In this document: piece by piece, positions 26,520-36,729 of the stretch
Layout of the letters: each line of letters opens with the position of its first letter
Position numbering within the stretch: position 1 is the stretch's first letter
NCBI RefSeq assembly: GCF_000224065.1
Contig: NZ_AFWT01000001.1
Span: 194,001 to 258,000, forward strand
DNA: 64,000 bases
Direction: 5' to 3'
Source of the DNA: Thiorhodococcus drewsii AZ1
GTDB lineage: Bacteria > Pseudomonadota > Gammaproteobacteria > Chromatiales > Chromatiaceae
Notes under the pieces: generated by a model
Seen by the model: only the letters and a program-made list of their open reading frames with translations
Told to the model about the DNA's origin: nothing
Databases searched by the model: none
Translations under genes and position numbers: made by a program

Positions 26520-27366
26520 TGCGCACCTGCGTCTTGTAGTCTTGATAGAGTGCGTCCATGCGTTGCCACATCGGCCCAGGGCGCCCGCTACCAACCGCTT
26601 GGCCATCCAGCCGAGTGACCGGAAGGACCTCTCGGGTCGAGCTGCTCAGCCAGATCTCGTCTGCCTGTCTCAGGTCCTCGATCGGGAAGGGTTCCTCGCG
26701 GAAATGCATACCGTGCCCCTCGGCCAGCGTCAGTGCCAGCTGGCGCGTGATCCCAGGCAGCAGCAGATGACCCGTGGGCGGGGTGACCAGATTGCCATCG
26801 CGCACCATGAAGACGTTGGAGACCGCGCCCTCGGTCACCATGCCATCGCGCACCATGATGGTTTCTAGCGCGCCGGCCTCTTCGGCCTCGCGGCGCATCA
26901 TGACCGCCGCGATCAACGAGATGGATTTGATCTCGCCACGCAGCCAGCGGATATCGGGGCGCGTGATGCAGGCGACCCCGTGGGTCGCGATCTCGGGTTT
27001 GCGTGGTTTGAGCGGTTTGGCGACGGCCATGACCGTCGGCTCCACGCCGTCGGCGCAGAGATGATCGCGTTCGGGCGCGACGCCGCGCGTCACCTGCAGA
27101 TAGATCGACTGATCCGGCGCGGGCGGCGTACCGATGAGCCGCTCGAATACCGAACGCCATTCCTCGCGGGTGAGCGGATTCGCGATCCCGGTGGCGGCGA
27201 GACTCGCGTCCAGACGGTCGAGATGGGGGTCGAGTCGCAGACAGTGACCGCCGTAGCTCGGGATCACCTCGTAGACGCCGTCTCCGAAGAGAAACCCCCG
27301 GTCCATGACCGAGACCTTGGCCTGATCGGAGGGCAGGAATTGACCGTTGAGATAGATTTCGTTCAC
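26506..27366 (-). CDS. dat: D-amino acid aminotransferase, class IV PLP enzyme
   Basis: 286 residues. The class IV fold shows MDRGFLFGDGVYEVIPSYGG near the start, the PLP lysine in LRGEIKSISLIAAV (about 145), and ALETIMVRDGMVTEGAVSNVFMV (about 165). It interconverts D-alanine and D-glutamate, which feed peptidoglycan, and this suits its place next to the carboxypeptidase gene. A branched-chain or aminodeoxychorismate enzyme is the alternative, but the R/Y pattern at the carboxylate site and the neighbours favour Dat. Confidence 0.88.
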   Translation of the reverse strand: MNEIYLNGQFLPSDQAKVSVMDRGFLFGDGVYEVIPSYGGHCLRLDPHLDRLDASLAATGIANPLTREEWRSVFERLIGTPPAPDQSIYLQVTRGVAPERDHLCADGVEPTVMAVAKPLKPRKPEIATHGVACITRPDIRWLRGEIKSISLIAAVMMRREAEEAGALETIMVRDGMVTEGAVSNVFMVRDGNLVTPPTGHLLLPGITRQLALTLAEGHGMHFREEPFPIEDLRQADEIWLSSSTREVLPVTRLDGQAVGSGRPGPMWQRMDALYQDYKTQVRNGRI

Positions 27367-27404
27367 TGGGGATACCGCATGGGTGCGATTGGCTTAGGCC
27401 GATC

Positions 27405-28547
27405 TCAGAACATCTGCAAGACGCTGTCTTTGGCCTTGCGCCAGAGACCGCCCTCGGGCATCTCCTGGAGCGCGACCAGGGGCACCCGGACGATCTCATT
27501 CTCGCCCAGGGTGACCACCACGTCGCCGATGCGCGCGCCCTGGGCGATGGGCGCCTTCAGCTGCTCGTTGGATTTCTCCAGATGGGCACTCAGCTTGTTA
27601 TAGGCGCCTCGCGGAATGGTCGCGACGACATCCGTCGCGGGTCCAACCGGCAGCATTTCCTGTTCTCCGAACCAGACGCGCAGGTTCTCGATCGGCTGGT
27701 TGGCCGGGTAGAGCTGATGGCTCTCGAAATAGCGGAAGCCGTAGTTCAGGAGCGCCAGACTCGCCTGGGCGCGTGCGTTGGGACTCGTGGTGCCCATCAC
27801 TACCGACACCAGTCGCATGTCGTCGCGTTTGGCCGAGCCGACCAGGCAGTAGCCGGCCGCATTGGTATGGCCGGTCTTGACACCGTCGGCGGAGGGATCG
27901 CGTTTCAGCAGGGGATTGCGGTTGGGTTGGGTGATGTCGTTGTAGGTGAACTCGCGGGTTCCGTACCAGGGGTAGTACTGGGGAAATTCGCGGATCAGGG
28001 CCATGGTGACCTTGGCCAAATCGCGCGCGGTGGTATGCAGGTCGGGATCCGGCAGGCCGTTGGGGTTGGTGAAGTGACTGTTCGTCATACCCAGCCGCTT
28101 GGCGTTCGCGTTCATCAGTTTGGCGAAGGACTCGGTCGTGCCAGAGACATGCTCGGCGAGGGCGACGCTGGCGTCGTTGCCGGATTGGATGATCATGCCC
28201 TTGAGCAGATCCTCGACGCTCACCAGCGTGCCGACCTCGATGAACATGCGCGAGCCCCCGGTTCGCCACGCCTTCTCGCTGACCATGACCTGATCGGTCA
28301 GGTTGATGCGCCCGGCCTCGATCTCGCGGAAGATCACGTAGGCGGTCATGATTTTGGTCAGGCTGGCGGGTTCGAGCAATTCGTCGGCGTTCCGCTCGGC
28401 CAGCACCTTGCCACTGTTGAAATCGAGCAGGATGTAGCCCTTCGCGGGCACTTCGGGTGCCATAGGAGTCGAGGTCGCGGCCATGCCCGAGAGCGGTAGC
28501 AGGCAAATGAAAAACGACAACAGCTTAAGCTTCAATGCTGATTTCAT
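27405..28547 (-). CDS. dacA: D-alanyl-D-alanine carboxypeptidase, PBP5/6 type
   Basis: 380 residues with a signal peptide (cleavage near residue 23), then the penicillin-binding motifs ASLTKIM (active Ser), SGNDAS and KTGHT. The C-terminal domain ends in an amphipathic helix (GLWRKAKDSVLQMF) that tethers it to the inner membrane. It removes the last D-Ala of peptide stems in the periplasm and sets crosslinking. Encoded 81 bp after rlpA and 38 bp before dat. Confidence 0.95.
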   Translation of the reverse strand: MKSALKLKLLSFFICLLPLSGMAATSTPMAPEVPAKGYILLDFNSGKVLAERNADELLEPASLTKIMTAYVIFREIEAGRINLTDQVMVSEKAWRTGGSRMFIEVGTLVSVEDLLKGMIIQSGNDASVALAEHVSGTTESFAKLMNANAKRLGMTNSHFTNPNGLPDPDLHTTARDLAKVTMALIREFPQYYPWYGTREFTYNDITQPNRNPLLKRDPSADGVKTGHTNAAGYCLVGSAKRDDMRLVSVVMGTTSPNARAQASLALLNYGFRYFESHQLYPANQPIENLRVWFGEQEMLPVGPATDVVATIPRGAYNKLSAHLEKSNEQLKAPIAQGARIGDVVVTLGENEIVRVPLVALQEMPEGGLWRKAKDSVLQMF

Positions 28548-28628
28548 GGGCGATCCGGGGGTTGGTATGGCGGGAAAATACGGGGCTATTCTAACGCTCC
28601 GACTAGGGGTTTGGCATCCGGGGCGGCG

Positions 28629-29579
28629 TCAGTTGCCGATCCAGTGCGGCGATTCGAGCCCGAGACTGGTGATTTGCTGGGCCAGCCGGTTCGCGTCGTG
28701 CGCTGAAGGGATGGGGCCGATGCGCACTCGGTACAAAGGAGGGCCGTCTGACTGCGGGCTCAGTATGCGGATCTTCTCGGTGACCAACTGGCTGGTGAGG
28801 CGTGTGCGCAATTTCTCGGCATTCTTGGGATCGCCGAAGGCGCCGATCTGCAGATAAAGCGGTTGCCTGGTGCCGCGCGAAGCGGTTGTCTTGGTCTGGC
28901 TCGTCGGTGGCCGGCGTGTCGTCGAGACCTTCGTAGGCTTGGGCGTTGCGGCTTGCTCGGCCAGGAAGGGACCTCGATCGGAGTCGCGGTCCGATTTCGG
29001 GTGTCTCGGGTCGATGGCACGCACCTCGACCATCGCGGTTCCCTTCTTCGTTACGCCCAGCTTGACCGCCGCCGTGTAGGAGAGATCGATGATGCGCGAC
29101 CCATGGAAGGGGCCACGGTCGTTGATACGGACCACGACGCTACGTCCATTCTCCGTATTGGTGACGCGGGCGTAGGTCGGTAATGGCAATGTCTTGTGGG
29201 CGGCGGTCATGGCGTGCATGTCGTAGATTTCGCCCGAGCTGGTCTTGCGTCCGTGGAAGGGCTCGCCGTACCAGGAGGCGAGGCCGCGCTCGACGTGACC
29301 AAGGCTGTTGCGGAGGGGGAAGAAACGCTTGCCGTGGACTACGTAGGACTCTGGATTGCCGGACTTGGCGAGCGGCTCGACCTTGGGAACGGCATCGGGG
29401 ATACGGGCGATCTCGGGTGGGATCTCGTCGCCGTCGACCAGCTCGCCCTTGCTGGCACATCCGCCGAGCGTGGCAAGGATCGTGAGGCCGAGTAGCCAGA
29501 GCGTGAGTCCCGATCCGAATCGGCTAGCGGCGCTTTTCCTCACCGGGTTTCGCTGTATGGCGATTGCGATGTCTTGCAT
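28629..29579 (-). CDS. rlpA: Septal ring lytic transglycosylase RlpA, lipoprotein
   Basis: 316 residues from the ATG at 29579; a GTG at 29603 would add eight residues. It has a lipobox (TLGGC, Cys near 41), the double-psi beta-barrel catalytic domain (GLASWYGEPFHGRKTSSGEIYDMHAMTAAHKTLPLP; ARVTNTENGRSVVVRINDRGPF), and a C-terminal SPOR domain (about 240-316) that binds denuded glycan at the septum. Bound to the outer membrane. It follows mltB by 26 bp. Confidence 0.95.
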   Translation of the reverse strand: MQDIAIAIQRNPVRKSAASRFGSGLTLWLLGLTILATLGGCASKGELVDGDEIPPEIARIPDAVPKVEPLAKSGNPESYVVHGKRFFPLRNSLGHVERGLASWYGEPFHGRKTSSGEIYDMHAMTAAHKTLPLPTYARVTNTENGRSVVVRINDRGPFHGSRIIDLSYTAAVKLGVTKKGTAMVEVRAIDPRHPKSDRDSDRGPFLAEQAATPKPTKVSTTRRPPTSQTKTTASRGTRQPLYLQIGAFGDPKNAEKLRTRLTSQLVTEKIRILSPQSDGPPLYRVRIGPIPSAHDANRLAQQITSLGLESPHWIGN

Positions 29580-29605
29580 CCTGGTCTCTTTCGGTCGTGG
29601 CACGA

Positions 29606-30625
29606 TCAGGATCCGTCGAGATGGCGGGCGCGGATCGACTCGCTCAGTTGGTGCACGGCCATTGCGTACAGATTGCTGTGGTTGTAGCGGGTGATGACGT
29701 AGAAATTTGTGAGTCCGATCCAGTATTCATCGCCATCCTCGCCATGTCGGCCGTCCCCATCGAGTCGCAACAGGGTCAGCGGCGTCTCCGCTGGCAATGT
29801 GGCGTCCCATTCGACCCCGGCGTTGCTGAGTGCTCCGGCGGTCAGGTTGGGGGCGAGCGGGGCCTTCTCGGCGATCGCCAACGTTTGCGGCGAATCCTGT
29901 GGTGATCGGGCCGGGTAGGCGACGGCCTCGCCGGAGCGCCAGCCATGTTGGCTGAAATAGTTGGCGACGCTGCCGATGACGTCGGCGTCGCTGTTCCAGA
30001 GATCGCGCCGTCCATCCCCATCGAAATCGACGGCGTAGGCACGATAGCTCGATGCGATGAACTGGGGCTTGCCCATGGCACCGGCATAGGATCCGACCGC
30101 GCGGAGCGGATCGATCTCTTCCTCTCGGGTCAGCCGCAGGAAATCCTCCAGTTCTCCACGGAAGAAGTCCGCGCGCGGCGGATAGGCGAATCCGAGCGTG
30201 CTTAGGGCGTCGAGCACCGGATAGGTGCCCACATTGGCCCCATAGTTGGTTTCGACTCCGATGATGGCGACGATGATTTCCTGCTTGACCCCGAAGGTGG
30301 CCTCGGCGCGCTCCAGTGTCGCTGCGTTCTCGCGCCAGAAGCGTGCGCCACCGCGAATGCGTTCGGGGGTGATGAATATCTTGCGGTAGTCGCGCCAGGG
30401 CTTGGCCTCGTAGGGGCGCTGGATGGCGTCGATGATGCTCTGGCGGTAGCTGGCCTGGGACAGCAGGCCCCGAAGCGTCTCGGCGTCGAATCCCTGCTCG
30501 CCGTCCATGTCGGCGACGAAGCGTTCGATGCCCGTCCGGTAGGCGTCGGGTGGCTCGGCGCTCGCGGCGAAGGAAAATCCTATGGCCAGTGCAATTCCAG
30601 CGACTGTCTTGCAACGCGGGGACAT
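29606..30625 (-). CDS. mltB: Lytic murein transglycosylase B
   Basis: 339 residues from the ATG at 30625, with GGAG five bases before it. A signal peptide ends near AASA; there is no lipobox Cys, unlike E. coli MltB, so this is probably a soluble periplasmic form. The catalytic Glu is in IIGVETNYGANVGTYPVLDAL, and GSYAGAMGKPQFIASSYRAYAVDFDGDG is the substrate-groove block of family 3. It cleaves glycan strands to 1,6-anhydromuramyl ends. Between rodA (64 bp) and rlpA. Confidence 0.93.
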   Translation of the reverse strand: MSPRCKTVAGIALAIGFSFAASAEPPDAYRTGIERFVADMDGEQGFDAETLRGLLSQASYRQSIIDAIQRPYEAKPWRDYRKIFITPERIRGGARFWRENAATLERAEATFGVKQEIIVAIIGVETNYGANVGTYPVLDALSTLGFAYPPRADFFRGELEDFLRLTREEEIDPLRAVGSYAGAMGKPQFIASSYRAYAVDFDGDGRRDLWNSDADVIGSVANYFSQHGWRSGEAVAYPARSPQDSPQTLAIAEKAPLAPNLTAGALSNAGVEWDATLPAETPLTLLRLDGDGRHGEDGDEYWIGLTNFYVITRYNHSNLYAMAVHQLSESIRARHLDGS

Positions 30626-30689
30626 GAGGGCTCCAGGCAAGGCGCGATTCTAGAATTCACTCGCAGTATATGTGCAAGGCGATGCAAAT

Positions 30690-31826
30690 TCAGCGCGATT
30701 GCGTCCGTTTATGGGTCTCGATCGACATGAGTATCCCGAATCCGGCCAGCAGCGTCACCATCGAGGTTCCGCCGTAGCTGATGAGCGGCAGGGGCACCCC
30801 GACCACCGGCAATAGACCCGAGACCATCCCGGTGTTGACGAAGACATAGACGAAAAAGACGAGCGTCAATCCGCCAGCCAGAAGTCGGCCGAAGTTGTCC
30901 TGGGCCTGGACCGCGATGAAGAGGCCGCGCAGGACGATGAAGAGATAGAGCGCCAAAAGGGCCAGGATGCCAGAGAATCCGAACTCCTCGCCGATGACGG
31001 CGAAGATGAAGTCGGTATGGCGTTCGGGCAGGAATTCGAGATGGGATTGGGTGCCGTTGAGCCAGCCTTTGCCCGAGATGCCTCCGGAGCCGATGGCGAT
31101 CTGCGATTGGATGATGTGGTAGCCGGTACCCAGGGGGTCGGACTGAGGATCGAGGAAGGTCAGCACGCGCGCCCGCTGATAGTCGTGCATCCCGAACCAC
31201 ACCAGGGGGGCGATGGCGGCGGCCAGGAGCGCGAATCCCAGGATCATGCGCCAGCTCAGTCCGGCCACAAAGAGCACCAGGATTCCGGCGCTGGCGACCA
31301 GCAGCGAGGTGCCCAGATCGGGTTGTTTGGCGATCAGCACGACCGGAATCAGGGTCAGGGCGAGCGCCAACAGGACGTTCGTCGGTCGCGGCGGCAGGGG
31401 TCGCGAGGAGAGCAGCCAGGCCAGGGTCATGGGAACGGCCAGCTTGAGCACTTCCGAGGGTTGAAAGCGGAACACCCCGAGATCGAGCCAGCGTTGCGCG
31501 CCCTTGCCGATCTCGCCGACGATGAGGACGGCCAGCAGCATGAGGACCCCGGCCACGTAGAGTCCGGGCGACCAGCGACGGAGCGTTTCTGGTGAGATCT
31601 GGGCGATGGCGACCATGATGCCGAAGGCGAGCCCCAGTCGGGCGAGCTGGCGCTCGATGAGGCCCGCGTTCTGATCTCCGGCGCTGTAGAGCACGACCAG
31701 GCCGAAGCCGCAAAGCGCCAGCAGGGCGACCAATAGGGTAAGGTCGATGTGCAGACGTCGGAAAAGCCCGACATCCGGTATTGCGGTGTCGGCGCCGAGT
31801 CGCGACGAAACGGGTTTAATCGCCAC
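30690..31826 (-). CDS. rodA: SEDS glycosyltransferase RodA
   Basis: 378 residues with about ten membrane helices. The SEDS core is visible as AIGSGGISGKGWLNGTQSHLEFLPERHTDFIFAVIGEEFGFSG and the end block VSGLLPVVGVPLPLISYGGTSM. It polymerises glycan strands of the lateral wall together with PBP2, whose gene overlaps it by 11 nt. Confidence 0.97.
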   Translation of the reverse strand: MAIKPVSSRLGADTAIPDVGLFRRLHIDLTLLVALLALCGFGLVVLYSAGDQNAGLIERQLARLGLAFGIMVAIAQISPETLRRWSPGLYVAGVLMLLAVLIVGEIGKGAQRWLDLGVFRFQPSEVLKLAVPMTLAWLLSSRPLPPRPTNVLLALALTLIPVVLIAKQPDLGTSLLVASAGILVLFVAGLSWRMILGFALLAAAIAPLVWFGMHDYQRARVLTFLDPQSDPLGTGYHIIQSQIAIGSGGISGKGWLNGTQSHLEFLPERHTDFIFAVIGEEFGFSGILALLALYLFIVLRGLFIAVQAQDNFGRLLAGGLTLVFFVYVFVNTGMVSGLLPVVGVPLPLISYGGTSMVTLLAGFGILMSIETHKRTQSR

Positions 31827-33687
31827 CTTCGGCGTCTCCGGATGTCGTCAGGCGCGAGCCGCCCAGGAGGACGTCCATGACCTGCCGTGCGATGGGCGCG
31901 GCGACGGAGCCTCCGTGTCCGCCGTTCTCGACCATCACCGCTATCGCGATGCGCGGATCCTCTACCGGAGCGAAGGCGATGAAGAGCGCATGGTCGCGCA
32001 TGTGCTCCGGCACCTTCGAGCCCTGGTAGGACTCCTTCTGCCCGATGCTGAAGACCTGTGCGGTACCGGTTTTGCCCGCGATCCGGTACTCCTTCGATCG
32101 GATACGCTTGGCCGTGCCTCGCGGGCTCTCGACCACCAGGCTCATGTCCTTGATGAGTTCGTCCCAATTGTTTGGCTCTCCGGCATCGATCTGTCGCGAC
32201 ACCACTGGAAACTCATCCTCGCGTGTCTCTCCCGGCAGACGCTTGGCACGCGCCATACGCGGCTCGATATAGTGACCGCTATTGGCCATGGCGGCCGTGG
32301 CCACGGCAAGCTGAACCGGTGTCGCCAGGAAGGCCCCTTGGCCGATGCCGACGATGAGCGTTTCGCCCGGATACCAGGGTTTATGGCGCACCCGCTCCTT
32401 CCACTCGGGCGAGGGCAGCAGTCCGGGCAATTCGCCCGAGATGTCGATGCCGCTGCGCTGCCCGAAGCCGAACTCGCTCAGGAACTCGTGCAGTCGTCGG
32501 ATTCCCATGTGGTTGGCGAGCGCATAGAAATAGACATCGCAAGACTGCACGATCGCCTGCTGTAGGTTGGTGCTTCCGTGCCCGCCGCGTCGCCAGCAGC
32601 GAAACTTATGGCTCTGGCCAGGGAGCGAGAAATAGCCGGGGCAGAAGGTATTTTTTTCGGGCGAGGTCATGCCGGTCGCCAGTCCGCCGAGTCCGATGAA
32701 GGGCTTGACTGTCGAACCGGGCGGATACTGACCGCGCACCGCGCGGTTATAGAGCGGCTTGTCCGGGGCGTAGAGCAGTGCGTCGTAATCCTTCTGGCTG
32801 ATTCCCTGCACGAAGAGATTGGGGTCGTAGCTCGGGTTGCTGACCAGCGCCAGCACGCCGCCGTTGCGCGGATCGATGGCGACCACCGAGCCCTTGAATT
32901 CCCCGAGCGCCTCGGTCGCGGCCCGCTGCAAGTCCATGTCGAGGTAGAGCAGCAGGTCCTGTCCGGGCACCGGCGGGGTGCTTTCGAGCGTGCGCAGGAT
33001 ACGTCCGCGCGCATTGACCTCGACCTGCTGATAGCCGACGCGTCCGTGCAGCACGTCCTCGTGCGCCTTTTCGACCCCGCCCTTGCCGATGAAGTTGGTG
33101 CCGGCGTAGTTGCCGGCGTCGATGTTGTTCAGGTCGCGCTCGTTGATACGTCCGACATAGCCGAGCGGATGCGCCGTCAGATCGGCGAGCGGGTAGGTGC
33201 GGATCAGCTCGGCATGCACCTCGACGCCTGGGAAGCGGTGGGCATCGACGGCGAAGCGCGCGACTTCGGTCGGAGTCAGGTTGAGTCGAATAGGCACGCC
33301 CTGAAAGCGCATACGCTGGCGCTTGAGTCGCTGGAAACGGGCGCGATCCTTGGCGTCGATCGGGATCAGTTCCGCGAGCGCCTCGATCGTTTCATCGAGG
33401 TTCGGGACCTTCTCGACCGTGATCTCAAGCGAGAAGCTCGGGTGGTTGTCGGCCAGCAGTCGCCCCTTGGCGTCGTAGATGAAGCCGCGCGTCGGTGGGA
33501 CCGGAAGGATCTTCACCCGGTTGCCCTTGGAGAGCACCGAGAAGTGTTCGTACTGCTGGATCTGTAGATGCGCCTGGCGTAGCAGCGTCACCCCCAGTCC
33601 GAGGGTCACCAGCACCCCGGCGACGATGGCTCGTGCCTTGACGATACGCTGATCGCGCTTGCGGTCCTCCAGGCTGCTTTCGAGCAT
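31816..33687 (-). CDS. mrdA: Penicillin-binding protein 2 (elongasome transpeptidase)
   Basis: 623 residues: a membrane anchor at about 20-42, the pedestal domain, then the transpeptidase with PGSTVKPF (active Ser), VQSCDVYF at the SxN position (here SCD, as in many PBP2), and KTGTAQ. It crosslinks new wall in the Rod complex. Starts 3 nt after mreD and overlaps rodA. Confidence 0.97.
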   Translation of the reverse strand: MLESSLEDRKRDQRIVKARAIVAGVLVTLGLGVTLLRQAHLQIQQYEHFSVLSKGNRVKILPVPPTRGFIYDAKGRLLADNHPSFSLEITVEKVPNLDETIEALAELIPIDAKDRARFQRLKRQRMRFQGVPIRLNLTPTEVARFAVDAHRFPGVEVHAELIRTYPLADLTAHPLGYVGRINERDLNNIDAGNYAGTNFIGKGGVEKAHEDVLHGRVGYQQVEVNARGRILRTLESTPPVPGQDLLLYLDMDLQRAATEALGEFKGSVVAIDPRNGGVLALVSNPSYDPNLFVQGISQKDYDALLYAPDKPLYNRAVRGQYPPGSTVKPFIGLGGLATGMTSPEKNTFCPGYFSLPGQSHKFRCWRRGGHGSTNLQQAIVQSCDVYFYALANHMGIRRLHEFLSEFGFGQRSGIDISGELPGLLPSPEWKERVRHKPWYPGETLIVGIGQGAFLATPVQLAVATAAMANSGHYIEPRMARAKRLPGETREDEFPVVSRQIDAGEPNNWDELIKDMSLVVESPRGTAKRIRSKEYRIAGKTGTAQVFSIGQKESYQGSKVPEHMRDHALFIAFAPVEDPRIAIAVMVENGGHGGSVAAPIARQVMDVLLGGSRLTTSGDAEGGD

Positions 33688-33690
33688 GGC

Positions 33691-34182
33691 TCAATCCGAT
33701 CCGATGCGCCGCCCGGTGATCCGCAGCACCAGGAACAGCCAGGGCCACACCAGCAGGCTGCCGAAGGTTGCGCTCCAATAGCTTAGTGGCGGCATGGGCT
33801 GGCCGGTGGCACCGATAACCCAGAGCGACAGCAGGCGCTCGACCAACAGCAGAACCCAGATGAAGAATGCCTGCTGCCAGAGCGGGAACAGCAGGATGCC
33901 CGAGCGTAGCATGCCTGTGAGATAGGCGACCACGGACAGACCAAGGGCGTGCTCGCCCAGCAGGGATCCGGTGAGGACATCCAGCGTCAATCCGGCGAAG
34001 AAGGCCCAGAAGACGCCGATGCGTTGCGGCATGGCCAAGCACCAGAAGATGATCGCCAGCGTGACCCATTGTGGACGGTAATCTCCGATCGACTCGGGCA
34101 GCGGCAGGATGGTCAGCAGCATCGCCAGGACCAGGCTCAGGACCACGGGCCAGAGCCTGAGCGGTCGCCTCGCGCGTTTCAC
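33691..34182 (-). CDS. mreD: Rod shape protein MreD
   Basis: 163 residues from a GTG at 34182 that overlaps the mreC stop (GTGA), which fixes the start; the longer frame to 34350 lies inside mreC. Five hydrophobic helices with few charges, and the family RPQWVTLAIIFWCLAMPQRIGVFWAFFAGLTLDVLTGSLLGEHAL region. It is the small membrane partner of MreC in the Rod complex. Confidence 0.93.
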   Translation of the reverse strand: MKRARRPLRLWPVVLSLVLAMLLTILPLPESIGDYRPQWVTLAIIFWCLAMPQRIGVFWAFFAGLTLDVLTGSLLGEHALGLSVVAYLTGMLRSGILLFPLWQQAFFIWVLLLVERLLSLWVIGATGQPMPPLSYWSATFGSLLVWPWLFLVLRITGRRIGSD

Positions 34183-35060
34183 TCGGCGCCTCGCCTTTTG
34201 GGCGGTGCACCGGCCAACGCCTTGGGTTGGGCCTGGTCGCCGAGGGTCCATACCAGCAGGACCTCGCGGCTGCGGTCGATCTTGGCCGTTGGTGCGGCGA
34301 TCACGGTCGTGAAGGGGTTCGCTGGATCTTGGCGGACCTTGGTGACGCACGCGACCGGATAGCCGGCAGGGAAGCGGCCGTCGAGGCCGGATGTGACGAG
34401 CAGATCGCCGACTCGGACGTCGGCGTTCTTGGGGATGTAGAGCAGCTCCAGTTCATCGCTCAGCCCGGTGCCTGCCGCGATGGTGCGCAGGCCGTTACGA
34501 TTGATCTCCACCGGGAGCGCGTGGTCCACGTCCGTGATGAGGAGCACGACCGATGAGAAGGGTGTGGCCTGGATCACCTGGCCCATGACGGCGTTCGCAT
34601 CCAGTACCGGTTGTCCGACGAAGACCCCGGATTTGGTTCCCTTGTTGACGACGACCTGCTGGCGATAGGGCGCCAGCTCGACTGCGCGAATCTCGGCAAT
34701 CAGGACCCGCTCCCCGACGTCGAGCGAGGAACCGAGCAGATCGCGCAGACGCGAGTTCTCGGCCTCCAGCGCCTCGAATTGCTGCAGCTGGGCCTTGAGC
34801 ACCAGATTCTCGCGATGCAGTCCATTGATGGTGTGGCGCAGCTCGCTGCCACTCGCCAGGAGGCCCTCGACCGTTTCGAGCAGCTGGGCCGGTTCGCTGG
34901 CCGCGATCAGCATCGGATGGATGGCGACCGAGACGGTGGAGCGGATCTGGTCGAGACGGTGATAGCGGTGGTCGGCGATGATCAGCCCAAAGGCGAGCAA
35001 CACCGCCGCGATGACGCGGAAGGTGGGAGAGGGTCCTTTGGCGAACAGGGGTTTGATGAT
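34179..35060 (-). CDS. mreC: Rod shape protein MreC, unusual start codon
   Basis: About 293 residues if started at the ATC at 35060. The peptide IIKPLFAKGPSPTFRVIAAVLLAFGLIIAD aligns with E. coli MKPIFSRGPSLQIR, but the codons at the conserved start are ATC ATC, with GAGGAAGGAC just before. The only ordinary start in frame, GTG at 35003, lies within the membrane helix and would remove the basic segment before it. The coiled coil (HRENLVLKAQLQQFEALEAENSRLRDLLG) and beta-domain (LPVEINRNGLRTIAAGTG, GDLLVTSGLDGRFPAGYPV) are complete. MreC organises PBP2 in the periplasm. End of coding overlaps mreD. Confidence 0.9.
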   Translation of the reverse strand: MIKPLFAKGPSPTFRVIAAVLLAFGLIIADHRYHRLDQIRSTVSVAIHPMLIAASEPAQLLETVEGLLASGSELRHTINGLHRENLVLKAQLQQFEALEAENSRLRDLLGSSLDVGERVLIAEIRAVELAPYRQQVVVNKGTKSGVFVGQPVLDANAVMGQVIQATPFSSVVLLITDVDHALPVEINRNGLRTIAAGTGLSDELELLYIPKNADVRVGDLLVTSGLDGRFPAGYPVACVTKVRQDPANPFTTVIAAPTAKIDRSREVLLVWTLGDQAQPKALAGAPPKRRGAE

Positions 35061-35145
35061 GTCCTTCCTCGACTCGGTCTCGGAACGAATGGGTGCTGTG
35101 AGGCTGCTGGCAGCTGGCTAGATGCCGTGCCGGCTCCCCCTCTTC

Positions 35146-36297
<1,152 letters not shown>

Positions 36298-36441
36298 CTA
36301 ACAACGCGGCTGAGGATCGGCAAGGAGGAGGGAGCGCGGCATACCAAATGGGTGGTGGCGTGCGGCGCCTGAGTGCGTGAGTTTTCGCCTTCCTCGGCCC
36401 TATGCTATTTTGACCGGATTTCAGCACACGGCAGGATCGCA

Positions 36442-36729
36442 ATGGCATTGGACCGTTCCGACATCGAGAAGATCGCCCATCTGGCACGTCTGGCGATCGC
36501 ACCCGAGCAGACCGAGCGTTACGCGTCGGATCTGAGCAACATCTTGGATCTGGTTGCCCAGATGGACGCCATCGACACCAGTCATGTCGAGCCCATGGCG
36601 CATCCATTGCACATGGCTCAGCGGCTGCGGCCCGATCAACCCACCGAATCGAACCAGCGCGAGCACTTCCAGTCCATCGCCCCGCTCACCGAAGACGGAC
36701 TCTATCTGGTTCCGAAGGTCATCGAATAA
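36442..36729 (+). CDS. gatC: Asp/Glu-tRNA amidotransferase subunit C
   Basis: 95 residues from the ATG at 36442 with AGGA upstream. Matches Gat[34 protein letters not shown] and the ending [12 protein letters not shown]. It wraps GatA and GatB and stabilises the complex that turns Glu-tRNA(Gln) or Asp-tRNA(Asn) into the amide form. The stop overlaps the gatA start (TAATG). Confidence 0.96.
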   Translation: MALDRSDIEKIAHLARLAIAPEQTERYASDLSNILDLVAQMDAIDTSHVEPMAHPLHMAQRLRPDQPTESNQREHFQSIAPLTEDGLYLVPKVIE

